Assembly (NCBI GenBank): GCA_964537525.1
Contig: CAZIAB010000009.1
Location: forward strand, 1 to 21,773
Origin: CAYMDJ01 sp964537525
Lineage (GTDB): Archaea; Aenigmatarchaeota; Aenigmatarchaeia; QMZP01
DNA: 21,773 bases
Direction of reading: 5' to 3'
Shown here: positions 1 through 7,647 of the stretch, piece by piece
How the letters are laid out: the number at the start of each line of letters is the position of its first letter
Position numbering within the stretch: position 1 is the first letter of the stretch
The notes under the pieces: model-generated
Told to the model about the DNA's origin: nothing
The model's input: only the letters and a program-made list of their open reading frames with translations
Databases searched by the model: none
Position numbers and translations under genes: made by a program

Positions 1-619
1 CTGTGATTATCCCTGAGAATGACAGGTCCATGCCCTTGACGCTGTAGGGAAGCTCTGTGTATTTACCTTTTTTTGCGAGCTTCTCTATCTTGGGCCCTCC
101 GGGGAATTCCATACCAACAGACCTTCCAAATTTGTCCAGGGCGTTGCCAATCCCCACGTCCATGGTCTCCCCGAAGCAGCGGTATCTTCCCTCAACGAAG
201 GACAGAATCTGGGTGTTCGCTCCGGAGACGTAGAGGACGACCGGGTCCCTCAGCTTCGTGGTCAGACGACTGACCTCTATGTGAGCTATGCAGTGATTGA
301 CACCGACGAGGGGCTTCCTGGTTTTCTTTGAAAGTTTCCTGGCGAAATCCAGGCCCGCATGGAGGCATGGAGGAAGGCCAGGCCCTTGGGAGAAGGTTAT
401 CAGGCCGATATCATCCAAGGTGAGCTCAGCCTCGCTGAGGGCTCTGTCAAGGAGCTTCTCTGCAACCCTGTCGTGGTGCTTCCTCGCATCCATTGGCTTG
501 ATGCCCCACCCCGCAGGAGGGGTATAGGTGTCCCAGACATTGGAGAAGACCTTCCCCTTGTCGGTAAATATGCCGATGCCGAAGGTATGGGCCGTTGACT
601 CTATCCCAAGGCAGTTCAT
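1..619 (-). CDS. kae1: tRNA N6-adenosine threonylcarbamoyltransferase Kae1, 5' part
   Basis: Kae1 is the catalytic subunit of the KEOPS complex, which makes t6A at position 37 of ANN-decoding tRNAs. I translated it by hand from an ATG at 619; about 206 residues are visible before the window edge cuts the 3' end. The start MNCLGIESTAHTFGIGI matches the ASKHA-fold phosphate-1 motif. VNHCIAHIE (H109, H113) is the metal-binding HxxxH. SGANTQI (about 132-138), GNALDKFGR (159-166) and MDLSFSG (197-203) are family signatures. The minus-strand TATA element at 641-650 lies about 26 nt from the ATG, so the transcript is probably leaderless. It is divergent from the PurF-like gene. Whether it is fused to a Bud32 kinase, as in many archaea, cannot be seen here. 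Confidence 0.95.
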   Translation of the reverse strand, partial: MNCLGIESTAHTFGIGIFTDKGKVFSNVWDTYTPPAGWGIKPMDARKHHDRVAEKLLDRALSEAELTLDDIGLITFSQGPGLPPCLHAGLDFARKLSKKTRKPLVGVNHCIAHIEVSRLTTKLRDPVVLYVSGANTQILSFVEGRYRCFGETMDVGIGNALDKFGRSVGMEFPGGPKIEKLAKKGKYTELPYSVKGMDLSFSGIIT

Positions 620-637
620 AATATCACTAGTTCAGTT

Positions 638-652
638 AGTATATATAAAATT
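638..652. promoter_or_regulatory. Shared divergent TATA element (kae1 / PurF-like gene)
   Basis: The AT-rich core TATATATAAAA (about 640-650) reads as a TATA box on both strands. On the minus strand its centre is about 26 nt from the kae1 ATG. On the plus strand it predicts initiation near 670, just before the GTG at 681. No second TATA-like run exists in this 61-bp gap, so one element probably serves both genes. Assignment is by spacing only. Confidence 0.55.
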
Positions 653-680
653 TGGCTTCCAGAATAAATTGTGGTTGGTC

Positions 681-2129
681 GTGTCCTTAGATATCGAAGA
701 AAAATGCGCAGTAATTGTAGCTCCCCGCAACATACACGATGCATACAAACTTATAGGTGGGTCACAGAACAGAGGAAGAGAATCTGCCGGGATTGCTGCA
801 AGAAGAGATGATGGCATCGATGTAATTAAATGGGGAGGAGAGGTAGGGGATTTCAAGCGTGAACAGCTTGTGAGGAACATAGATGGTGATATTTATATTG
901 GCCATGTCAGATATTCTACCTTTGGCAAAAAGGAAAGGGTATTAAAGAACGCTCATCCCCACCATATAGGTGGGGTTGTTAGGGATGATGGAACAATTGC
1001 GCGCATAAGGGGAGCCGATATTGCAATAGTCCATAATGGTAACTTTCCTTATGTGCCAGGAAATCACAGGGGCGTTGACGAGCTTCTCAAGGAGATGGGT
1101 TCGAAGTTATATTCTGATACTGACACGGAGATTATCGCTCACTATTATAAGAGGCATGGGGAAGAGCGGCTCATGGAAGACATACCAGGCTCATATGTTC
1201 TCGCCCTGCTGGACTCCAGAAAGAACTATGCTACAGTCATGAGAGACAGGTTCGGATTCAAGCCCGCATGGCTCGGAGAGAAGGATGGCAATTTTATATG
1301 CGCATCCGAGGATTCTCCTATAATAGAAATTGGAGGAGAACCCATAAGGGAAATCAGGGAAGGTGAAATTGTTTACATAAACGGTCCTAAATACTGGACT
1401 CTTCAGGCCGCTGAACCTGACCCGCATTTCTGCTTTTTTGAATATAACTATTTTGCACGATGGGAAACCGTGTTGAATGGGAGGAGGGTCCTTGAGGCTA
1501 GGCGCAAATTAGGAGAACAACTGGCCAGTGAGATTGTGCCCGAAGACGCGGATTTCGTGACATATGCACCCTCCGCACCCAAGCCTATGGCAGAAGCTTA
1601 CAGCGAATCGTTGGGTATACAACTCAAAGAGATATTTTTCAAGAGAAAGCCAAAACGTTCTTTCCAGGGCCCTTCACAAGAAGACAGAAAGAAGTCTCTA
1701 GAGGAAACACTATTCATGGATGACAGGGTAAATATATCTGGTCAGACATTGGTCGTTATAGATGACAGCATCGTAAGGATGAACGTCCTTGAAAGGGTTG
1801 TTCAGCTCTCAAAGGAAGGTGGTGCTAAAAGGGTTTATTTTCTCTCAGCAACCCCAATGATAGGAATTTCAGAAGGGGGCTGCGACTTCGGGTGCAAGTT
1901 CGGCGTGGACATGCCGCCGGGACATGAGTATTTTGCCGCTCAGAAATTCAATAATTCGGTTGACGGGATGGAAAGATACCTGTCAGACAAGTATAAGATT
2001 GAGGTCAGGATACACTATATAGGAAAAGACAACATGATAAAGGCATACAATGGGATATCAGAGGGGAAGCTATGCACCCATTGCATAGGGGGACCTGACC
2101 CGATGGAGAAGTATCTGGATTCTGCTTAA
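681..2129 (+). CDS. PurF-like class II glutamine amidotransferase with altered PRPP loop
   Basis: This is a homologue of glutamine PRPP amidotransferase, about 482 residues from the GTG at 681. TTG at 669 or 675 are alternative starts; upstream codons overlap kae1 and the promoter. Cys9 (codon 705) follows a short leader, like the cleaved propeptide of Bacillus-type PurF. Glutaminase motifs are present: GRESAGIA, GHVRYSTFG, HNGN and DTDTE. Cysteines in HFCFFEYNYFAR (codon 1431), GCKFGVDMP and CTHC near the C-terminus sit where Bacillus-type PurF ligates a [4Fe-4S] cluster. The phosphoribosyltransferase motif is unusual: DDSIVRMNVLE (from 1761) replaces DDSIVRGTTS, and YAPSAPKP stands where PVPDSGRP is usual. 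The gene looks AT-richer than its neighbours and has no purine genes beside it. It may be PurF or a paralogue with another acceptor. Confidence 0.75.
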   Translation: MSLDIEEKCAVIVAPRNIHDAYKLIGGSQNRGRESAGIAARRDDGIDVIKWGGEVGDFKREQLVRNIDGDIYIGHVRYSTFGKKERVLKNAHPHHIGGVVRDDGTIARIRGADIAIVHNGNFPYVPGNHRGVDELLKEMGSKLYSDTDTEIIAHYYKRHGEERLMEDIPGSYVLALLDSRKNYATVMRDRFGFKPAWLGEKDGNFICASEDSPIIEIGGEPIREIREGEIVYINGPKYWTLQAAEPDPHFCFFEYNYFARWETVLNGRRVLEARRKLGEQLASEIVPEDADFVTYAPSAPKPMAEAYSESLGIQLKEIFFKRKPKRSFQGPSQEDRKKSLEETLFMDDRVNISGQTLVVIDDSIVRMNVLERVVQLSKEGGAKRVYFLSATPMIGISEGGCDFGCKFGVDMPPGHEYFAAQKFNNSVDGMERYLSDKYKIEVRIHYIGKDNMIKAYNGISEGKLCTHCIGGPDPMEKYLDSA

Positions 2130-2290
2130 TTTTATAAGCATTAAGTCCCATTCTATTAAGTGGTTAACATGAAGGGTGGATGTCTTATCCTGGTTTGATG
2201 GAATCCAGCCAGAGCTTTTTTCTTTGAGGGTCTCGTGTCATTGGAAGATATTAATAGGATGTCTGAACAAATATCAAGGGGCTGGTGGCG
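2130..2290. promoter_or_regulatory. PurF-like to ileS intergenic region
   Basis: This 161-bp gap holds small stems (GGAT/ATCC at 2178-2190 and CTGG/CCAG at 2190-2208) followed by a T-rich run at 2215-2224, which could end the upstream transcript. A weak TATA-like ATATTAATA lies at 2247-2256. GGTGG sits 4 nt before the ileS ATG and is a plausible ribosome binding site. No convincing gene was found; ATG at 2169 opens only nine codons. Confidence 0.35.
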
Positions 2291-5152
2291 ATGTTTGAGG
2301 GATATGAGCCGCAGAGGATTGAACGGAGGGTTGCGGATTTCTGGAAGAAGGGAAGGATTTATGAGAAGGTGAAGAGGAAGGCCTCCAAGGGAAGGAAGTT
2401 CTTCTTCGCTGACGGCCCTCCCTACGCAACCGGGAACATCCACATGGGAACGGCATGGAACAAGATAATCAAGGACACGTATATAAGATACTGGAGGATG
2501 AAGGGATTCAACGTCTGGGACCAGCCGGGTTATGATTCTCACGGGACGCCCATAGAGGTCAAGGTGGAGAAGGAACTGGGTTTCGAGAACAAGAAGGACA
2601 TAGAGAAGTACGGGGCTGCAAGGTTCATAAGGAAGTGCAGGGAGTTCGCCACCAGGTACATTAACGTGATGAACGGGGAGTTTGCAAACCTCGGGGTCTG
2701 GATGGACTGGAAGAACCCGTACGTCACGCTCGATAATTCCTACATAGAGGGTGCGTGGTTCACGTTCAAGAGAGCCTTCCAGAAGAACCTCCTCTTCAAG
2801 GGTCTCTATCCGGTGCATGTCTGCCCCAGGTGCGAGACAGGCGTTTCCTATAATGAGATAGTCCACAAGAAGCTCTCAGACCCCTCCATCTTCGTGAAGT
2901 TCCCGATAGAGGGGAAGGAGAATGAGTTCTTCGTCATATGGACGACCACGCCCTGGACGATTCCCGCAAACACCGGGATAATGGTCCATCCTGACTTTGT
3001 CTACTCACTAATCGAGGCAGAGAGCGGCGAGAAGTACGTGATTGCGAAGGATCTGGTGGAGAAGGTGATGGAGACCGCAGGGATAGAATCATATACAGAG
3101 ATTTCCAGCTTCACCGGCGACGATATAAGGGGAGTGAAGTACGAGCATCCCCTGAAGGATTTGGTTCCCGCGCTCCAGAAGCTGAAAGGCGCGCACAGGG
3201 TTGTGACGTCAGGTAAGCACGTGACCCTGGAGGAGGGGACCGGCCTCGTCCACACGGCACCGGGACACGGGCTCGAGGACTACCAGGTAGGCGTGCAGGA
3301 GGGCCTCCCCATGGTTTCACCAGTAGCGCTGGACGGATGCTTTACCAAAGAAGCGGGGGAGTGGCTCGAGGGAAGGTTCACCAAGGACGCTGACACCATG
3401 ATAATATCAAGGCTATCGGAAAGGGGAGCACTGCTCAAGAGAGAGAATGTGACTCACGATTACCCGACCTGCTGGAGGTGCGAGACACCCCTCCTGCAGA
3501 TAAGCGTCCCCCAGTGGTTCTTCAGGATAACAGAGGTGAGGGACACCCTCATCAGGGAGAACAGGAAAGTTAACTGGACCCCTGGATGGGCTGGCAACAG
3601 GTTCGGTAACTGGCTCGAGAACCTGGGCGACTGGCCTGTCTCTCGTCAGAGGTACTGGGGGATTCCCCTGCCCATATGGGAGTGCGGTTGCGGGGAGATA
3701 GAGGTCATAGGCTCGTGGGAGGAACTCAAGAGTAGAGGTTCCCTCAACCGCGAGATTGACTTCCACAGGCCGGAAATCGATAAAGTTAAGATAAAGTGTC
3801 CGGGGTGCGGGAAGATGATGGAGAGGACGAAGGACGTGCTGGACGTATGGTTCGATTCCGGCGTCTCTACATGGGCCGCGCTGGGATTCCCCAGGAGGAA
3901 GAAGGAATTCCAGAGGTTGTGGCCTGCTGACTTTGAAACAGAGGGACCTGACCAGTTCAGGGGGTGGTGGAACTCCCAGATGATAACTAGCGTCCTGACG
4001 CACGGTAAGACCCCTTTCAGGAACGTGATGCTGCACGGGTTCGTTCTCGATGCAAAGGGTAACAAGATGTCAAAGTCCAAAGGGAATGTCGTGGGCCCTC
4101 AGGAGGTCATAGACAGGTACGGGAGGGACGTGCTCAGGTTCTACCTGATGAGCAGCGCCCCATGGGATGATTTCTACTTCAACTGGGAGAGCGTCAAGGA
4201 CACAGGCAAGCTTTTCAACGTATTCTGGAACTCCTACCAGTTCGTCATGACCTACTCACCGCAGGGACCGAAGAAGAGGCCTGCCCTGAAGCCTGAAGAC
4301 AGGTGGATAATCAGCAGGGTGAACAGCGTCCTGGACGAGGCAGAGTGGGGAGAGAAGTACATGATTCACAAGTTCGTCCAGGGTCTCGGCGACTTCATCC
4401 TTAACGACTTCTCGAGGTGGTACATAAAGCTCGTGAGGAACAGGGTGTCACCCTGGTATCAGGGTAAGGACAGGGCGGCCGCACAGTATACGCTGCTTTA
4501 TGTAATGGAGAAACTGGTGAAGGCCATCGCCCCTGTCGCCCCATACATTTCTGAGAAAATGTACCAGAGCCTTTCCAGAGGAAGCGTCCATGCGGAGATG
4601 CTCCCGGAGCCTGACAGGAAGGTGATATCAAAGAGGTTAGAGGAGGGGATGAAGATTATAGAAAGCCTGATAGAGGCAATTAACGCGGAGAGGCAGGAGA
4701 GGAAGATGAAGATAAAGTGGCCTGTCTCAGAGGTCTACGTGAAGCCCAAGGACGCGAAGGCAGAGGGGGCGCTGAAGGACTTCGGGGAGATAGTGAAGCT
4801 GATGGGCAACGTCAAGGCAATAAAAATCCTGAAGAGGGCATCCAAGGGGATGAGGCCGTTCTCCGCAGGGAAGCTTGCCCTCGGTGACGTTCTCGAGGAC
4901 GAGGCGTTCATGAGGGAGTTCGTGAGAGCTGTCCAGATGAAGAGGAAGGAGAAGAAACTGGACGTCACGGATAAGGTTGAAAGAATCGTGAAATCAGACA
5001 AGGAAACAGAGACCATTCTGAGGAAATTCCAGAAGGATATCAATATAGCAACAGGCTCCCCATGGGTCAGATACGAGGAGCCCAAAGCCGATACAAATAC
5101 TTTCAGGTTTGAAGACAAAACTATACGCTTCAGCATCAAGAAGAAAGGATAG
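2291..5152 (+). CDS. ileS: Isoleucyl-tRNA synthetase
   Basis: This cytoplasmic class I synthetase charges tRNA-Ile. From ATG 2291 it has about 953 residues, within the family range; a GTG two codons upstream is possible, but MFEGYEPQRIERR is a natural start. The ATP-binding HIGH-type motif is HMGT (about 51-54) in FADGPPYATGNIHMGT, and NKMSKSKGN is centred near residue 592. An editing (CP1) domain lies between them, with TTPWTIPANTG and the GTGLVHTAPGHG signature. Four cysteines (CGC near 465 and CPGC near 503) form a likely zinc site before DVLDVWFDSGVS. WYIKLVRNR in the anticodon-binding domain is typical of the IleRS/ValRS group. The isoleucine assignment rests on overall resemblance of the editing and KMSKS regions. 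It is probably monocistronic. Confidence 0.95.
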   Translation: MFEGYEPQRIERRVADFWKKGRIYEKVKRKASKGRKFFFADGPPYATGNIHMGTAWNKIIKDTYIRYWRMKGFNVWDQPGYDSHGTPIEVKVEKELGFENKKDIEKYGAARFIRKCREFATRYINVMNGEFANLGVWMDWKNPYVTLDNSYIEGAWFTFKRAFQKNLLFKGLYPVHVCPRCETGVSYNEIVHKKLSDPSIFVKFPIEGKENEFFVIWTTTPWTIPANTGIMVHPDFVYSLIEAESGEKYVIAKDLVEKVMETAGIESYTEISSFTGDDIRGVKYEHPLKDLVPALQKLKGAHRVVTSGKHVTLEEGTGLVHTAPGHGLEDYQVGVQEGLPMVSPVALDGCFTKEAGEWLEGRFTKDADTMIISRLSERGALLKRENVTHDYPTCWRCETPLLQISVPQWFFRITEVRDTLIRENRKVNWTPGWAGNRFGNWLENLGDWPVSRQRYWGIPLPIWECGCGEIEVIGSWEELKSRGSLNREIDFHRPEIDKVKIKCPGCGKMMERTKDVLDVWFDSGVSTWAALGFPRRKKEFQRLWPADFETEGPDQFRGWWNSQMITSVLTHGKTPFRNVMLHGFVLDAKGNKMSKSKGNVVGPQEVIDRYGRDVLRFYLMSSAPWDDFYFNWESVKDTGKLFNVFWNSYQFVMTYSPQGPKKRPALKPEDRWIISRVNSVLDEAEWGEKYMIHKFVQGLGDFILNDFSRWYIKLVRNRVSPWYQGKDRAAAQYTLLYVMEKLVKAIAPVAPYISEKMYQSLSRGSVHAEMLPEPDRKVISKRLEEGMKIIESLIEAINAERQERKMKIKWPVSEVYVKPKDAKAEGALKDFGEIVKLMGNVKAIKILKRASKGMRPFSAGKLALGDVLEDEAFMREFVRAVQMKRKEKKLDVTDKVERIVKSDKETETILRKFQKDINIATGSPWVRYEEPKADTNTFRFEDKTIRFSIKKKG

Positions 5153-5192
5153 ATTTTTCAGGGGAATCCCGCATGCATTGACGTGAGTCTCA

Positions 5193-5200
5193 TTTATAAA
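5193..5200 (+). promoter_or_regulatory. TATA box of CDP-alcohol phosphatidyltransferase gene
   Basis: TTTATAAA lies about 27 nt (centre) upstream of the ATG at 5223, which predicts a leaderless mRNA. A second AT-rich run at 5210-5220 is too close to the start to serve. Confidence 0.5.
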
Positions 5201-5222
5201 CCAGCCCTATAATTATATATTC

Positions 5223-5825
5223 ATGGCGATGTATGCTGCGAGGGAGAGGTTCCAGAGCCTCTCGATAAAGATTGGGATAATCTTCAGCAAGGTTGGTTTG
5301 TCCCCGAACCAGTGGACGATGATTTCCATCCTGCCTGTTCTTGTTGCGGTTTATTTTCTCTATTACCATGAGTTCATAACCGCCGCGCTCTTGTTCATAG
5401 TATCATCCTTCATAGACCTCGTTGACGGCTCTGTCGCGAGGGTGACGGGAAGGGTCTCCAGGCTCGGGGCCTACCTGGACACCGTGGTTGACAGGTATGT
5501 CGAGGGTATAATAATCATAGGCCTTGTGTTCGTTTCCCTGCCCCCGTTCCTCATTGATGCAAGGGTCTGGATAATGATATTCTTCTTCGGCGGGATGATG
5601 ACCACCTACGTAAAGGCCGCTGCAAAGGAGAAGGAGCTCGTGACCAGGGAACTAAAGGGAGGGTTGCTGGAGAGGGCAGAGCGCCTGATTATCCTGTTCG
5701 TGGGGATTCTCCTGGCATCAATCGACATGATGTTCCTTACCTACGTCCTGGTCCTCCTGGCCATCCTGACCAACATCACGGCATTGCAGAGGATGTGGAA
5801 GGCCGTGTCATTCAGTTCTGAATAG
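5223..5825 (+). CDS. CDP-alcohol phosphatidyltransferase family membrane protein
   Basis: This integral membrane enzyme transfers a phospho-lipid group from a CDP-activated lipid to an alcohol, as in archaeal ether-lipid headgroup synthesis. The 200-residue protein carries the complete family signature D65-LV-D68-G-SV-AR, then eight residues, G82, D86 and D90 (DLVDGSVAR ... GAYLDTVVD), which holds the two metal ions. Hydrophobic spans near 32-48, 52-66, 94-110, 118-130 and 155-190 give about five or six helices, as expected. The acceptor alcohol cannot be read from the sequence; archaetidylinositol-phosphate synthase is the closest archaeal analogy, and archaetidylserine or archaetidylglycerol-phosphate synthase are alternatives. 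It is convergent with the next gene, with 4 bp between stops. Confidence 0.88.
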   Translation: MAMYAARERFQSLSIKIGIIFSKVGLSPNQWTMISILPVLVAVYFLYYHEFITAALLFIVSSFIDLVDGSVARVTGRVSRLGAYLDTVVDRYVEGIIIIGLVFVSLPPFLIDARVWIMIFFFGGMMTTYVKAAAKEKELVTRELKGGLLERAERLIILFVGILLASIDMMFLTYVLVLLAILTNITALQRMWKAVSFSSE

Positions 5826-5829
5826 AGAG

Positions 5830-6252
5830 CTAGATGCTTCTAAGGTTTCCGTTTATTACCTTGTCCACCATCGCCTTTATCTCATCACTGTAGGGTACGT
5901 CCGGGATTGGATTGAGGAGGAAGACCTTCTTGTTGTTGACGTGCGCGAAGCCCATCTCCATCAGGGAGTTTCCGCCGACGTAATTCCTTATGCCTTTCTT
6001 GTCAAAATTGCAGACAAGGACGGCATCGCTGTCCACAATCATACTGTACCATGCCCTTATGAAATCGTATTTCTTCTTTATCTCCGAGCTCTCAACGCGG
6101 TTCCTGCTGTCCTCAAGCTGGGGGGCCGTCCCGTCAGCGAGGCGGAACATGTGCTCGTGCATGAGCGGCTCGTGGCCCAGCTCCTTCAGCCTGTTGTAAA
6201 CCTCAACCATCCTTTCGGCAAAGGTGATGCTCCCGCAGACCGTGATTTTCAT
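5830..6252 (-). CDS. Nucleoside 2-deoxyribosyltransferase-like protein
   Basis: This 140-residue Rossmann-like protein begins MKITVCGSITFAERM. It has a central MIVDSDAVLVCNFD strand and then GGNSLMEMGFAHVNNKKVFLL. That arrangement is typical of small archaeal and bacterial proteins related to nucleoside 2-deoxyribosyltransferases, in which a Glu of the NS..E.G.A segment (here E99) aligns with the nucleophile. The true substrate is unknown, and many family members are uncharacterised nucleotide-processing proteins. The ATG at 6252 is about 24 nt from the TTTAAATT element at 6273-6280, so the mRNA is probably leaderless. Confidence 0.72.
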   Translation of the reverse strand: MKITVCGSITFAERMVEVYNRLKELGHEPLMHEHMFRLADGTAPQLEDSRNRVESSEIKKKYDFIRAWYSMIVDSDAVLVCNFDKKGIRNYVGGNSLMEMGFAHVNNKKVFLLNPIPDVPYSDEIKAMVDKVINGNLRSI

Positions 6253-6272
6253 GGTGAGAATTGGAGGGGTGG

Positions 6273-6280
6273 TTTAAATT
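6273..6280. promoter_or_regulatory. Shared TTTAAA element between divergent genes
   Basis: TTTAAATT is nearly self-complementary and is the only TATA-like run well placed for both flanking genes. It is about 24 nt from the minus-strand ATG at 6252. On the plus strand it predicts initiation near 6302, shortly before the ATG at 6318. This repeats the arrangement seen at 638-652. Confidence 0.45.
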
Positions 6281-6317
6281 CGTTCTGGATGGCTCAACAA
6301 TAAATCCTTTCGATACA

Positions 6318-7409
6318 ATGTTAATGGGGGACATGGAGAGGCTCATACCAAAGATAAGGGACATTGCAGAAAGGATCAAGTATACCGAGGGCCAGCGTAA
6401 GAAGCTTGCCGACTTCCTCAAGGGAATCGGGGAGAGCAGGAGGATAGTCTTCCCCTCGGGAAATCTCAGCATTGACGGGATGAAGGTGGTTGGCATAGAC
6501 GGGGGAATCGCAAAGAAATCCCTGCACGGGTTCGACTGCGTCCTTGTCCGGTCGGTGGCGACCTGCTTCCATTACAGGGATGGGAAGGTGGAAAAGGTCG
6601 AGTACATACCCTCGAGGATGCCCGTCCCCGAGGCAGACATAATAGAGGCCTTGTCTGACCTGGACTGGTCATACTTCACCTCGACCATGAGGCAGTCATC
6701 GGAGGTGAGGACCGCGCTCGAGGCGCTGGAGAGGTTCAGGCCGGATGTCCTCCTCATGGACGGCTCGGTCGTCTCTCACTACTCTGACAGGCCATCCAGG
6801 ACGTCGCCGATATATCCCTATTACAGGAAGATGCTGAGTCTGTATGAGCGGCTGTATGCAAAGGCTCTGGAGGGGGGGACGATAGTCGCGGGGGTGATAG
6901 AGGACTCCAGGGGGGTTTCTTTCTGCAGCATGATAGACAGGGAAATCATGCCCGGCATAGAGCATCCCATGCTTCCGGAGGTGAGGGAGATTCTCCTCAA
7001 GACCAGGGACACCAACCTCCTCTACTGGGTCCTTGACAGGGGGGAAAGGACTGCAATCTTCCAGTACTCAGAGAAGACAGAGGAGCATCCTGTCCTCAAG
7101 GAGTTCGGGGATTTGGGGAAGAAGATAAGCTCCTTCTACATAAAGACGGCGGCTTATGACCGCCCCATAAGGGTTGATTTCATAGCAGAGTTCGGCCAGG
7201 AGGGAGAGACCGTTGAGAAGCTTTCGTCCGTCCTTATGGCGATATCCGGACATCATTCAGGGTATGGCCTGCCGGCCCCTTTGATAGAAGCCGACAACGT
7301 GGCAAAGATGTCTGACAACGAGATTGACAATTTCTACACGCACATCATGAGCTTCGCAGGAAACATACCCAGCATGATGAGACTCAGGAGGGACCAGCGC
7401 CCCTTCTGA
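6318..7409 (+). CDS. nurA: NurA-domain 5'-3' nuclease
   Basis: NurA works with the HerA translocase, Mre11 and Rad50 in archaeal DNA double-strand end resection. From ATG 6318 the protein has 363 residues. The frame is open back to a TTG at 6261, but that lies upstream of the predicted transcription start; ATGs at 6324 and 6333 are also possible. VVGIDGGIAKKS (Asp near 61) is the first metal-binding aspartate region, RPDVLLMDGSVVSH (Asp near 148) the second, and GTIVAGVIEDSRG follows. The C-terminal segment RPIRVDFI ... IEADNVAKMSDNEID is also typical of the family. HerA, Mre11 and Rad50 are not in the window, so the usual operon is not visible here. Confidence 0.85.
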   Translation: MLMGDMERLIPKIRDIAERIKYTEGQRKKLADFLKGIGESRRIVFPSGNLSIDGMKVVGIDGGIAKKSLHGFDCVLVRSVATCFHYRDGKVEKVEYIPSRMPVPEADIIEALSDLDWSYFTSTMRQSSEVRTALEALERFRPDVLLMDGSVVSHYSDRPSRTSPIYPYYRKMLSLYERLYAKALEGGTIVAGVIEDSRGVSFCSMIDREIMPGIEHPMLPEVREILLKTRDTNLLYWVLDRGERTAIFQYSEKTEEHPVLKEFGDLGKKISSFYIKTAAYDRPIRVDFIAEFGQEGETVEKLSSVLMAISGHHSGYGLPAPLIEADNVAKMSDNEIDNFYTHIMSFAGNIPSMMRLRRDQRPF

Positions 7410-7647
7410 CCTTTTTACAGTTACCGAATTCGCCACGTAACTCTTTGGCAGATGCCAATAACGAATGTTATTTGCTGACAAAAAGCTCAATCAAAAAAGC
7501 GTTCGCGGAAAACACCCCTTTCATGCCCAGGAGCAACATCTGCATCTCCAATATAATCGTTGCATAGATGTCTCTTGTCCACATTGCAATGGAAGAGACA
7601 AGATAAACAATCCTGGGTTTGAAAACCAAAAGCGTGTACGGAAAGAA
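7410..7647. repeat. Intergenic repeat region A with hairpins
   Basis: This 238-bp gap between convergent nurA and the glycosyltransferase holds no convincing gene. It contains a stem-loop AATAAC-GAAT-GTTATT (7457-7472) and an 8-bp stem TGTCTCTT/AAGAGACA (7569-7600) enclosing the palindrome CATTGCAATG. Its right end, 7610-7644, matches the reverse complement of 8774-8808 at 30 of 35 positions. CAATATAATC at 7549-7558 is also repeated in inverted form at 8810-8819. A weaker resemblance to the same core occurs at about 7492-7513. Confidence 0.7.
7610..7644 (+). repeat. Inverted repeat copy A flanking glycosyltransferase
   Basis: This 35-bp copy pairs with the reverse complement of 8774-8808 without gaps. 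The inner 17 bp, AAAAGCGTGTACGGAAA (7628-7644), and the outer 8 bp, ATCCTGGG, are identical. It ends 3 bp before the glycosyltransferase stop codon. Confidence 0.75.

Noticed and set aside
528..680. Upstream extension of the PurF-like ORF to 528
   Set aside because: It overlaps kae1 coding sequence and the TATA element; the class II amidotransferase Cys should be near the N-terminus, which favours the GTG at 681.
2156..2866. 236-codon open frame on the minus strand
   Set aside because: It lies antisense to the strongly conserved N-terminal part of ileS, including the HIGH-type motif, and its translation resembles no protein I know.
3413..4036. 207-codon minus-strand open frame
   Set aside because: It is antisense to conserved ileS sequence; the open frame follows from codon bias in the real gene.
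7581..7591. ACATTGCAATG shared with the L10e leader palindrome (16803-16813)
   Set aside because: An 11-base match is expected many times by chance in a window of this size, and the surrounding sequence differs.
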